The translations under genes were made by a program, and so were the position numbers. Shown here piece after piece: positions 26,181 to 33,879 of a stretch of DNA of 49,289 nt; position 1 is the stretch's first letter, and each line of letters begins with the position of its first letter. A model generated the notes under the pieces. The model saw nothing but the letters and a program-made list of their open reading frames with translations. It was not told the DNA's origin and searched no databases. Origin of the DNA: Burkholderiales bacterium (GTDB lineage: Bacteria; Pseudomonadota; Gammaproteobacteria; Burkholderiales; Burkholderiaceae_B). Location of the stretch: positions 1 to 49,289 of the forward strand of contig JAIXTE010000142.1 of NCBI GenBank assembly GCA_027484315.1, written 5' to 3'.

Positions 26181-26951
26181 ATGAATTTGAATAATTTGGT
26201 GGCCGTGGTCACGGGTGGTGCGTCTGGTTTGGGTTTGTCAACTGTTGAGCAGTTTGTTGCTGCCGGTGCCAAAGTGGCCGTGTTTGACATGAACGAAGAT
26301 GCGGGCAAAGCCGCTGAAGCGGCACACCCCGGCAAAGTGATTTTCCAGAAAGTGAACGTCGCTGATGCTGCATCAGCCCGTGCAGGTATTGACGCAACAC
26401 TGGCTGCTTTTGGCGCCATCCACATCGCAGTGAACTGCGCTGGTGTTGGAACTGCCGGTAAAACGCTGGACCGCGACAGCAAGGCATTGCCGCTTGAAGC
26501 CTTTGCAAAAACCATCAACATCAACCTGATTGGCACCTTCAACATTTCCAGCCTGGCTGCTGAAGCCATGGCCAAGAACGCCCCGGATGAAGATGGTCAG
26601 CGTGGTGTCATCATCAATACCGCTTCAGTTGCTGCCTTTGATGGACAAACTGGTCAGGCGGCATATTCAGCCAGCAAGGGTGGTGTGGTGGGCATGACCT
26701 TGCCCATGGCCCGTGACCTGGGCCGTTACGGCATTCGCGTGATGACCATCGCCCCCGGCATTTTCGACACCCCGATGATGCAAGGCGTTTCTGAAGAATA
26801 CCGCCAGCCACTGATCGCGATGGTTCAAAACCCCAAACGCTTCGGTGCACCTGCAGAATACGGCCGCCTGTGCGTCAGCATTGTTGAAAACAACTACCTG
26901 AACGGCGAAACCATCCGTATCGACGGCAGCATCCGCATGCAGGCCAAGTAA
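26181..26951 (+). CDS. Short-chain dehydrogenase, type II 3-hydroxyacyl-CoA dehydrogenase-like
   Basis: A 256-residue classical SDR. NAD-binding TGGASGLG (residues 11-18), the acidic cofactor switch VFDMN (Asp, favouring NAD), VNCAGVG, the catalytic Ser in NTASVAAFDGQ, and YSASKGG with Tyr and Lys are all present. ARDLGRYGIRVMTIAPGIFDTPMM and the ending NGETIRIDGSIRM match the HSD17B10/FadB2x-like group acting on 3-hydroxyacyl-CoA or 3-hydroxy-2-methylbutyryl-CoA. AAGGAG lies 7 bases before the ATG. It forms a two-gene unit with the acyl-CoA dehydrogenase 27 bases downstream. Confidence 0.92.
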   Translation: MNLNNLVAVVTGGASGLGLSTVEQFVAAGAKVAVFDMNEDAGKAAEAAHPGKVIFQKVNVADAASARAGIDATLAAFGAIHIAVNCAGVGTAGKTLDRDSKALPLEAFAKTININLIGTFNISSLAAEAMAKNAPDEDGQRGVIINTASVAAFDGQTGQAAYSASKGGVVGMTLPMARDLGRYGIRVMTIAPGIFDTPMMQGVSEEYRQPLIAMVQNPKRFGAPAEYGRLCVSIVENNYLNGETIRIDGSIRMQAK

Positions 26952-26978
26952 CAAGAGCAATTGAACAAAGGAATCATC

Positions 26979-28142
26979 ATGGGCGCATTGGATCAATTCA
27001 AATCAGCTGAAAATGAGGACATCACCCTGTTTCGGGACATGCTGTTGCGTTGTCTTGAAAAGGAAGTGATTCCGCATTACGACCAGTGGGAAAAAGACGG
27101 CTGGATGCCCAAGGAAGCCTGGCTGATGCTGGGTGCAGCTGGCATGCTGGGCCCCGACATGCCTGAGGAATTTGGTGCAGCAGGTGCGCCATTTGAAGTC
27201 GCCCTGATGATTCTCGAGGAAACCTGCAGGCTGAATCTGCATTCTCTCAGTACCGCGTTGAATGTGCATGCCAACATTGTGATGCCTTACATCAACAACC
27301 TGGGTACGGCAGCGCAAAAAGCACAATGGCTGCCCCGCATGGTCACAGGTGAAGTGGTCGGCTCCATCGGCATGACCGAGCCGGGTGCTGGCAGTGATTT
27401 GGCTGGTATGCGAACCAACGCTGTTCGCGATGGCGATGAGTGGGTCATCAATGGGTCCAAAACCTTTATTACCAACGGCCTGCATTGTGGGCTGATTGTT
27501 TTGGCTGCAAAAACCGACACCACCAAAGGCGCAAAGGGCATCAGCCTGTTTTTGGTGGACAGCAGCTTGCCCGGTTTCAAGAAAGGCAAGGGCATCAAGA
27601 AAATGGGCCAGCATTCCAACGACACGGCCGAATTGTTTTTTGATAATTTGCGTGTGCCCGCCAACGCCTTGCTGGGCGAAGAAAACAAGGGCTTCATCTA
27701 CCTGATGCAGGAACTGCCCCGCGAGCGCCTGGGCTTGGGTTCACAAGCCATTGGTGCCTGTGAAGGCGCCATGGCCATTACTGCAGACTATGTTACTCAG
27801 CGCAAGGCGTTTGGTAGCACGCTCTCCCAGTTTCAGAACACCCGTTTCAAGATGGCCGAATTGCGGGCACAGCTTGAATTGGCCAAATCCTACTTGAAAC
27901 AATGCGAAGCCCGGTTCAAGGTGGGCGCCATGACCACCGAAGAAGCATCGATCCTGAAACTCACCTCAACCGAGTTGCAGGTCAAATTAACCCACGAGTG
28001 TTTGCAACTTTTTGGTGGCTACGGTTACACAGAGGAATATCCCATTTCCCGTTTTTTTACTGACGCCCGAGTGCAGACCATTTACGCGGGTACTTCGGAA
28101 ATCATGAAAGAGATGATTGCAAGAGGGGAATTGGGAAGGTAA
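26979..28142 (+). CDS. Acyl-CoA dehydrogenase, long-chain (LCAD) type
   Basis: A 387-residue FAD enzyme catalysing the first step of acyl-CoA oxidation. AAGGA 8 bases upstream supports the ATG at 26979 over an in-frame TTG at 26961. Motifs are GSIGMTEPGAGSDLAGM, TFITNG, YVTQRKAFG and CLQLFGGYGYTEEYP. The MCAD-type catalytic Glu position near the C terminus is Ala370 (IYAGTSEI). Instead Glu249 in ELPRERL aligns with the helix-G catalytic Glu of LCAD and isovaleryl-CoA dehydrogenase. This points to long-chain or branched substrates. It is cotranscribed with the upstream SDR. Confidence 0.93.
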   Translation: MGALDQFKSAENEDITLFRDMLLRCLEKEVIPHYDQWEKDGWMPKEAWLMLGAAGMLGPDMPEEFGAAGAPFEVALMILEETCRLNLHSLSTALNVHANIVMPYINNLGTAAQKAQWLPRMVTGEVVGSIGMTEPGAGSDLAGMRTNAVRDGDEWVINGSKTFITNGLHCGLIVLAAKTDTTKGAKGISLFLVDSSLPGFKKGKGIKKMGQHSNDTAELFFDNLRVPANALLGEENKGFIYLMQELPRERLGLGSQAIGACEGAMAITADYVTQRKAFGSTLSQFQNTRFKMAELRAQLELAKSYLKQCEARFKVGAMTTEEASILKLTSTELQVKLTHECLQLFGGYGYTEEYPISRFFTDARVQTIYAGTSEIMKEMIARGELGR

Positions 28143-28219
28143 TTTCAGCCGCGCTCGGGAAAATCGGGCTTTGTTTTCAAAGGCTGATTTCTTTCCACGG
28201 AATTTTTCTCGAGCGTGTC

Positions 28220-28948
28220 ATGGACATCATTATCAGCGAAGAAAACGGCATCCGAAAACTTCAGTTCGGTCCAAAATTGATGCAGGGCACCATGAAAATC
28301 GATGCACCGCATGTCATCCAGATGGAATACGCCAGGGAAATGATGGCGCCTTTGCTTCTGAACTCGGACCCTGACTGGCCTCGCAATGTGCTGGTCATCG
28401 GTTTGGGTGTGGGTGCCATTCCCCAGTTCTTGCACCATTACAAACCGGGGTGTGCCATCACAACGGTGGAAATTTCCCAGGAAGTTGTCAAGGCAGCCCA
28501 GGATCATTTCAATTTGCCCCCCCTTACTGACAACTTCCAGGTGGTTGTGCAATGCGGTGCAGAGTTCATCCAGAATTGCACCACGCAATATGATCTGATA
28601 GTTCTGGATGCCTACTCCGAAGATCTTGAGTCAGATGCGATTCACACCGAGGCGTTCTATCAAAAGTGCAAGTCTTGCCTTAGTGCGCAGGGTTATATTG
28701 TCGCAAACTGGATCATTGGGCATCCTGATTTTCAGGGCATGCTGCTCAGGTTCATTTCCGCTTTTGACAATGTATCGTGGTCATTGAAGGCGGGTGCAAC
28801 ACGCAACACCATCACCATGTCCCATGTCGGCGCTGGATTCAACGTGACGAAGGCCGAGCTTGCCCAGAATTGTCAGCAGTTGAGGGAAAAAACAGGACTT
28901 GATCTGTCCAGCACTGTGGAAAAACTCAATGCAAGCATTCTGGTCTAA
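28220..28948 (+). CDS. Spermidine-synthase-like SAM-fold protein (copy 1)
   Basis: A 242-residue protein with the class I methyltransferase/polyamine synthase fold. It has VLVIGLGVGAIPQFL (motif I), TTVEISQEVV (acidic end of the second strand), a strand LIVLDAYSEDL and YIVANWI. True spermidine synthases have a GGGDGG motif I and a D-(S/T)-x-D-P strand; both are changed here, so putrescine aminopropylation is unlikely. Close paralog of the protein at 32255, about half identical by eye. It starts MDIIISEENGIRKLQFG, a shared N terminus. Function unknown; a methyltransferase or a non-catalytic role is possible. Confidence 0.8.
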   Translation: MDIIISEENGIRKLQFGPKLMQGTMKIDAPHVIQMEYAREMMAPLLLNSDPDWPRNVLVIGLGVGAIPQFLHHYKPGCAITTVEISQEVVKAAQDHFNLPPLTDNFQVVVQCGAEFIQNCTTQYDLIVLDAYSEDLESDAIHTEAFYQKCKSCLSAQGYIVANWIIGHPDFQGMLLRFISAFDNVSWSLKAGATRNTITMSHVGAGFNVTKAELAQNCQQLREKTGLDLSSTVEKLNASILV

Positions 28949-28983
28949 AGTCTGCCCGAAATAAAACCGCAACACCACGCTGG

Positions 28984-29023
28984 CATAAAGAGAGGTTAGC
29001 ACTTTTTTAAAACTCTCTTTATG
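28984..29023 (+). promoter_or_regulatory. Inverted repeat with the start codon inside its right arm
   Basis: CATAAAGAGAG (28984-28994) and CTCTCTTTATG (29013-29023) form a perfect 11-bp inverted repeat around 18 A/T-rich bases. The last three bases of the right arm are the ATG of the next gene. In RNA it would hide the start codon; in DNA it could be an operator for a dimeric protein. Confidence 0.55.
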
Positions 29024-29665
29024 ACAGACCACATGAAAAAAATCTTCGAGACTTTGCACGAACAGCGTTGGGATGACCACCGTTACTACCACCACAGCCG
29101 CATCAATCAAAGCCTGCACTTGCTGAGTGCCTTGTCCTTCCTGTTTGGTTATGTCTTGTTGTTCATTGACCCAGTGTCTGCTGCATTGGTGGCTTGGCTG
29201 GTCGCCATGACCAGTCGTCAGATCGGGCATTTTTTCTTCGAGCCCAAAACATACGATTACGTCAACGACGCCACGCACGATCACAAGGAAGACATCAAGG
29301 TTGGCTACAACCTGCGTCGCAAAATCGTGCTGCTGAGCATTTGGGGTGCACTGCCGATTCTGATCTGGTTCAGCCCGGCCACTTTCGGCTTGCCACCCAC
29401 GGGTGCCGACATGACAAGTTTTGTGCGCAGTGTGGGTGAATCGTGGTTGTGGCTGGGCTTGGGTGGTTTGGTGTTTCGAACCGTTCACCTGTTTTTCATT
29501 CGTGACATCGAAACAGGTTTGGTTTGGGCCTTGAAAATTATCACCGACCCATTCCACGATGTGAAGATTTACTACAAGTCTCCTTTCTACCTGCTCAAAG
29601 GCCAGTTGATTGATCCCATGGACGACGTCAAGGCTCGCCAGGTTTCCTTGAGTACACGACGCTGA
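29021..29665 (+). CDS. Mpo1/DUF962-like membrane protein (tentative)
   Basis: A 214-residue protein with three or four hydrophobic helices (about 32-60, 103-122, 138-155). The N-terminal part YYHHSRINQSLHLLSALSFLFG followed later by QIGHFFFEP (landmark pieces YHHSRINQSLHLL and GHFFFEP) resembles the Mpo1-like DUF962 pattern of a His/Asn-rich entry helix and a GHFF-E motif. Yeast Mpo1 is an Fe2+-dependent dioxygenase that shortens 2-hydroxy fatty acids. The assignment is by pattern only. No ribosome site is visible before the ATG, which lies in an inverted repeat; an ATG at 29033 is an alternative. The 3' end overlaps the convergent aminotransferase by 79 bases. Confidence 0.7.
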   Translation: MTDHMKKIFETLHEQRWDDHRYYHHSRINQSLHLLSALSFLFGYVLLFIDPVSAALVAWLVAMTSRQIGHFFFEPKTYDYVNDATHDHKEDIKVGYNLRRKIVLLSIWGALPILIWFSPATFGLPPTGADMTSFVRSVGESWLWLGLGGLVFRTVHLFFIRDIETGLVWALKIITDPFHDVKIYYKSPFYLLKGQLIDPMDDVKARQVSLSTRR

Positions 29666-31281
29666 ATTTTCTTGTTGCTGTTGCAGGCCTCGCCGGTTTC
29701 CCACCAGCCATCGGCCTGCATGCAGCGGGCCGCTTCAATGAAGCGGTCGCTGAACACATCAAAATCAATGTCCGAGTAGTTGTGGCTGAATATCATTCTC
29801 CCGGAACCCACCCAGCTCAGCATCACACCCGCCTGTAGCAGGTAAAACTGGAACATCCAGTTGAATCGCGATGGCGTGTTGTACAAAATCGTGAATATGG
29901 AAGTCATGTTTTGCACCTCCACGGGCAATTCCAGTTCGCTTAACCGTTTGTTCAAGGCAGCGCGCCGGCTGTTCCACAGGGTATCTACGGTTTGATACAT
30001 GCGCTCAACGTCCGGGCTGTCAATGTGTTTCAAGAACAGGTTCATGGTTTGCATCACATAGGGTTGGGAATTGAACGTGCCCCGCGCAAAACAGATGTCA
30101 GCAGGTTTGTCGGTTCTGTAACGCTTCATCAACTCGGCCTTGCCACACAGCACCCCGACAGGCAAACCACCACCCAGTGTTTTTCCATAGGTCACCATGT
30201 CGGCGCGCACACCAAAATAGTCCTGCGCACCCCCTTTGGCCAGGCGGAAACCCAGGAACACTTCATCCAGAATCAGCACAATGCCATTGGCGGTACACAC
30301 CTGCCTCAACTGCTTCAGCCAACGGGTGTAGGCCTCCTTGTCATAACCTGCCTTGCGGCCGCTACTGATCAAAGCCGAATCACCCGGTGCATTGGCATTG
30401 GGGTGCAAGGCCTGCAGCGGGTTCACCAAGACACAGGCAATGTCTTTGCGGCTGGCCAACACCTGCAAGGTGCGCTGGCTCATTTCCTGCAAGGTCAGGG
30501 TGCGGTCGGCGCTCACCGGGTTGCCAATGCCGGGTTGTACATCGCCCCACCAGCCATGGTATGCACCTGCAAAACGTACGATCCGCTGTTTTCCGGTGTG
30601 GTACTGGGCAAGGCGCACGGCCTGCATCACGGCCTCAGTGCCGCTCATGTGGTATGAAATTTCATCCTGGCCCGCCAAGGCCAGAATTCTGCGCGTGTTG
30701 TCCAGCACCACGGGGTGGTATGGCCCAAGCACTGGCCCCAGTTCATCCATGTCCTGCGCGGCCTGGCGAATGAAAGATTTGTAAATGTCATAGCCAAGCA
30801 AATTGGTGCCATAGGCACCTGTCACGTCGATGTATTCGTTGCCATCCACGTCCCACAGTCGCACACCTTCCGATTTTTTCAGGAACAGTGCCGGCAGCAG
30901 GTGTGCATTCACCATGGTGCGGAATTGAAAAGGCACCCTGTAGCGGTGGGTGAACTGTGCATCTGAAATGCTGGAAATGGCTTGCTCCAGCAAAAGTTTG
31001 CCTTGTGGCGAACGCTGCAACAGGCGGGCTGACAGGCGATGAAAGCCTTCATGTCGCTTATTGGCAATCACTTTGCCTGCATTGTCGCAGTCAAAAAATG
31101 CATCCCCTTCAAGGCTGTAATGCGGAATCAGTTTGGATACGCGCTTGGCCATTCGCACATGGCCACTCAGGCCGGGGTGTTTTGCCCGTGACAACTGCAG
31201 TCGTTGGTGGGCTTTCAATACGAGGTAAGCGCCGGCACTGGCGCCAATCATCAAGGTCAGGTTGTCAAGGTTCATACACAT
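29587..31281 (-). CDS. Membrane-anchored class III aminotransferase
   Basis: About 564 residues from the ATG at 31281 (an ATG at 31275 is equally possible). A hydrophobic N-terminal segment (LTLMIGASAGAYLVL) could anchor it, followed by about 110 residues not seen in ordinary enzymes. The PLP domain then begins: LWDVDGNEYIDVTGAYGTNL, YHMSGTEAVMQAVRLA, AGAYHGWWGD, LILDEVFLGFR and VTYGKTLGGGLPVGVLCG with the Schiff-base Lys. The closest known fold is glutamate-1-semialdehyde aminomutase, but size and anchor make heme synthesis unlikely. It is divergent from psd, and its C terminus is antisense to the neighbouring gene for 79 bases. Confidence 0.85.
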   Translation of the reverse strand: MCMNLDNLTLMIGASAGAYLVLKAHQRLQLSRAKHPGLSGHVRMAKRVSKLIPHYSLEGDAFFDCDNAGKVIANKRHEGFHRLSARLLQRSPQGKLLLEQAISSISDAQFTHRYRVPFQFRTMVNAHLLPALFLKKSEGVRLWDVDGNEYIDVTGAYGTNLLGYDIYKSFIRQAAQDMDELGPVLGPYHPVVLDNTRRILALAGQDEISYHMSGTEAVMQAVRLAQYHTGKQRIVRFAGAYHGWWGDVQPGIGNPVSADRTLTLQEMSQRTLQVLASRKDIACVLVNPLQALHPNANAPGDSALISSGRKAGYDKEAYTRWLKQLRQVCTANGIVLILDEVFLGFRLAKGGAQDYFGVRADMVTYGKTLGGGLPVGVLCGKAELMKRYRTDKPADICFARGTFNSQPYVMQTMNLFLKHIDSPDVERMYQTVDTLWNSRRAALNKRLSELELPVEVQNMTSIFTILYNTPSRFNWMFQFYLLQAGVMLSWVGSGRMIFSHNYSDIDFDVFSDRFIEAARCMQADGWWETGEACNSNKKIQRRVLKETWRALTSSMGSINWPLSR

Positions 31282-31409
31282 TTCTGTCAAATACAACAGG
31301 TATGGTTGTACGCCATCTCGGTGACAGGCTGATTAAATTGCACAAAAATCCTCAGGTACATTCTTCTATTCAAACTGCGCGCGTTCAATTGCAGGAAAGT
31401 GTCAATTTC

Positions 31410-32210
31410 ATGTTGACCAATCGCATTCCGCGGCTGTTCAGTTCCTGGTTGATGGGCAAAATCAGCAAGATCCAAAACCCGTGGTTTGCCCAGCCCGCTT
31501 TGTGGTTGTGGAAGCAGTTTACTGACCTGAATTTGCAGGAAGCCCAGAAGCAGCAATTCAATTCCATCCACGACTGCTTCACCCGCACCTTGAAGCCAGG
31601 CGCACGTCCAATTGAGTCAACCGCATTGGGCACCAGCCCCTGCGACGGCATTCTGGGGGCACACGGCATTGTTGAAGATGGCAGGCTGTTGCAGGTGAAA
31701 GGCTTTGCCTACGGCATTGAAGAACTCTTGGTGAACCCCGAATTGGCCTTGAAATTTCAGGGCTGCCGCTATGTCACCATCCGAATCACAGCGAGCATGT
31801 ACCACCGCATGCATTCGCCGCTTGATGGCGTGATCAATCAAGTGGATTACATTCATGGCGACACCTGGAATGTCAACCCGGTGGCCTTGAAGCGTGTTGA
31901 AAAGCTGTTCTGTAAAAATGAACGTGCCGTGTTGAGTGGCCACACTGTTCAAGGCGAACCGTTTGCCATCGTGCCGGTGGCCGCCATTCTGGTGGCGGGC
32001 ATTCGCCTGCATTGCACCGGGCAGGTGTTCAACCAGAATTACACGGGCCCACAACGCGTAAACACCCACGCACCCATCCGCAAGGGTGAGGAGTTGGGCT
32101 GGTTTGAACATGGCTCCACCATCGTGTTGTTTGTACCCCCAAGCTGGAAGCTGGTGCCAGGAATGGAAGAGGGGGGCCAATTGCGCATGGGGCAAGCGCT
32201 GTTTGAATAA
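31410..32210 (+). CDS. psd: Phosphatidylserine decarboxylase proenzyme
   Basis: 266 residues from the ATG at 31410, which has AGGAAAG upstream; the frame is open far to the left, but upstream codons are antisense to the aminotransferase. Catalytic features are present: SPCDG (Asp of the triad), YHRMHSP (His), and the autocleavage site HGST, whose Ser becomes the pyruvoyl group, near the C terminus (ELGWFEHGSTIVLFVPP). It converts phosphatidylserine to phosphatidylethanolamine at the inner membrane. E. coli Psd is 322 residues, so this is a short form. Whether it is the only psd of the genome or a second copy cannot be seen. Confidence 0.88.
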   Translation: MLTNRIPRLFSSWLMGKISKIQNPWFAQPALWLWKQFTDLNLQEAQKQQFNSIHDCFTRTLKPGARPIESTALGTSPCDGILGAHGIVEDGRLLQVKGFAYGIEELLVNPELALKFQGCRYVTIRITASMYHRMHSPLDGVINQVDYIHGDTWNVNPVALKRVEKLFCKNERAVLSGHTVQGEPFAIVPVAAILVAGIRLHCTGQVFNQNYTGPQRVNTHAPIRKGEELGWFEHGSTIVLFVPPSWKLVPGMEEGGQLRMGQALFE

Positions 32211-32254
32211 ACAGGCGAGTAAAACAATCCGCAAATCAGTTATTCTTGCGCCCT

Positions 32255-32986
32255 ATGGACATACTGATCAGCGAAGAAAAAGGCGTTCGCCAACTCCACT
32301 TTGGCAGTGACTGGGTGCAGGGCGCCATGCGCATTGCACGCCCCTACGCGCTAGAACTGGAATACACGCGGGAAATGATGGCACCGCTGTTGTTGAACCC
32401 CGACCCCAATTGGCCCCGCAGTGCCTTGTTCATCGGCTTGGGTGTTGGAGCTTTGCCCAAGTTTTTGCACAAGCACCGGCCCAATTGCAAAATCACGGTG
32501 GTTGAAATTTCTCACGCCGTGGTTGCGGCCGCGCAAATGCATTTCAAGTTGCCCCCGTTCACACCCGGCTTTCAGGTTGAAGTGGCATGTGGAGCCGATT
32601 ACATGGCCACCAGCACACGCCAGTTTGACCTGATCATGGTGGATGGTTTTGACGGCAAAGCCAAAGTTGGGCCCCTGAATTCCACCGCGTTCTATCTCAA
32701 CTGCAAGGCACGTCTGAATGAACAAGGCTACCTGGTTGCCAATCTGCTGAGTAATCAAAAGGATTCTGCGCAAAGCAAACAGCGCTTGCTGGATGCCTTT
32801 GATGGTCATGCAATTGCCTTGCCCCCATGCACCAGCGGCAATGTGATTGCGCTGGCCCATGTGGGCGCAGGTTTCACGTCTGCACAGGCCGATTTACATG
32901 CCAATTGTGCTGTGCTGAAAGAAGAAACCGGTTTGAATTTGTCCAATACCGTGGCCAAACTCATCGAGGTGTCTCCCAAAGTCTGA
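32255..32986 (+). CDS. Spermidine-synthase-like SAM-fold protein (copy 2)
   Basis: A 243-residue paralog of the protein at 28220. The two share the starts MDIxISEE and xQLxFG, the block EYxREMMAPLLLN, IGLGVGA, VEIS, HVGAGF and TGLxLSxTVxKL. As in copy 1, the polyamine-synthase GGGDGG and D-x-x-D-P motifs are lost (GLGVGA, VDGFDGK). I start it at the ATG at 32255 because the copies align from there; a TTG at 32246 is in frame. It follows psd by 44 bases on the same strand, so it may be cotranscribed with it. Confidence 0.8.
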   Translation: MDILISEEKGVRQLHFGSDWVQGAMRIARPYALELEYTREMMAPLLLNPDPNWPRSALFIGLGVGALPKFLHKHRPNCKITVVEISHAVVAAAQMHFKLPPFTPGFQVEVACGADYMATSTRQFDLIMVDGFDGKAKVGPLNSTAFYLNCKARLNEQGYLVANLLSNQKDSAQSKQRLLDAFDGHAIALPPCTSGNVIALAHVGAGFTSAQADLHANCAVLKEETGLNLSNTVAKLIEVSPKV

Positions 32987-33034
32987 TTTGCATGCCTAAA
33001 ATGGAAAACAACCAAACCCAAGAGACACCGCAGC

Positions 33035-33484
33035 ATGCAAAACGATCAGCAACCTATCTGGTTTTCCACTCCCAACCTGGAGCACATGAATGCCATGTGC
33101 AAAAACACGGCCTGCGAGGCCATGGGCATTCAAATCACCGAAGTAGGGCACGATTTCATTCGTGGCACCATGCCCGCCGACCAACGTACGTTTCAGCCCT
33201 TTGGGCTGGTACATGGCGGGGCCAACGTGGTGCTGGCGGAAACACTGGGCAGCGTGGCTGCCAATTTGCTGGTGGACAACAGCAAGTTTTACTGTGTGGG
33301 GCAAGAGGTGAATGCCAACCACGTGCGTGGCGTGCGAAGCGGCAAAGTCACGGGTACCGCCACGTTGTGGCACGCTGGTAAAAGTTCGCAGGTCTGGAAC
33401 ATTGAACTGCACGACGATCAAGGCAAGCTGACTTGTATTTCCCGCCTCACCATGGCTGTCGTTCCAATTCCCGGGTCAAAGTAA
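33035..33484 (+). CDS. Hotdog-fold acyl-CoA thioesterase (PaaI/YdiI-like)
   Basis: A 149-residue cytoplasmic enzyme. The hotdog core shows MGIQITEVGHDFIRGTMP, LVHGGANVVLAETLGSVAA with the catalytic Glu in AETLGS, VNANHVRGVRSGKVTGTATL and a last strand SRLTMAVVP. This matches the YdiI/EntH/PaaI type, which hydrolyses aromatic or medium acyl-CoA thioesters; substrate range is broad and not predictable. It leads a tight three-gene group: DUF2237 begins 3 bases after its stop, then the LCMT-like gene 11 bases later. Confidence 0.88.
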   Translation: MQNDQQPIWFSTPNLEHMNAMCKNTACEAMGIQITEVGHDFIRGTMPADQRTFQPFGLVHGGANVVLAETLGSVAANLLVDNSKFYCVGQEVNANHVRGVRSGKVTGTATLWHAGKSSQVWNIELHDDQGKLTCISRLTMAVVPIPGSK

Positions 33485-33487
33485 ACC

Positions 33488-33868
33488 ATGCCAAATGTCA
33501 CTGAAAAGCAGGACAAAAATGTTCTGGGCGGACCACTGATGGCCTGTTCCTATTCGCCCCTGACCGGTTTTCTGCGTGACGGTTGCTGCAGCACCGGTCC
33601 AAATGACGTGGGGCGCCACCTGGTGTGCGCCAAGGTCACCCAGGAGTTTCTCGAATTTCAATTGCGCATGGGCAATGACCTGGTCAGCCCCCAGCCGCAA
33701 TACCGCTTTGTCGGTTTGAAACCTGGCGACCGCTGGTGTGTCTGTGCCTCACGGTGGCTGGAGGCATACAAGGCAGGTGTGGCCCCACCGGTGTATCTTG
33801 AGGGGACCAACGAAACAGCGTTGCAATTTGTTCCCCTGGAAACTCTGCTTGAACACGCACTTGCCTAA
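33488..33868 (+). CDS. DUF2237 family protein
   Basis: A 126-residue soluble protein that matches the DUF2237 pattern: KNVLGGPLMACSYSPLTGFLRDGCC, then GRHLVCAKVTQEFLEFQ, SPQPQYRFVGLKPGDRWCVCASRWLEA and the tail PVYLEGTNETALQFVPLETL (landmarks quoted: LMACSYSPLTGFLRDGCC, GLKPGDRWCVCASRW, PVYLEGTNE). The conserved Cys residues could bind metal. No biochemical role is known for the family. The stop of the thioesterase is 3 bases upstream, so translation is probably coupled. Confidence 0.85.
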   Translation: MPNVTEKQDKNVLGGPLMACSYSPLTGFLRDGCCSTGPNDVGRHLVCAKVTQEFLEFQLRMGNDLVSPQPQYRFVGLKPGDRWCVCASRWLEAYKAGVAPPVYLEGTNETALQFVPLETLLEHALA

Positions 33869-33879
33869 AGGTGGTCGCC

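Noticed and set aside
29587..31281. Calling the aminotransferase HemL (glutamate-1-semialdehyde aminomutase)
   Set aside because: It is about 130 residues too long, with a membrane-anchor-like N terminus, and lies far from any heme gene in this window.
28220..32986. Calling the two SpeE-like proteins spermidine synthases
   Set aside because: The GGGDGG and D-x-x-D-P motifs needed for decarboxylated-SAM and amine binding are altered in both copies.
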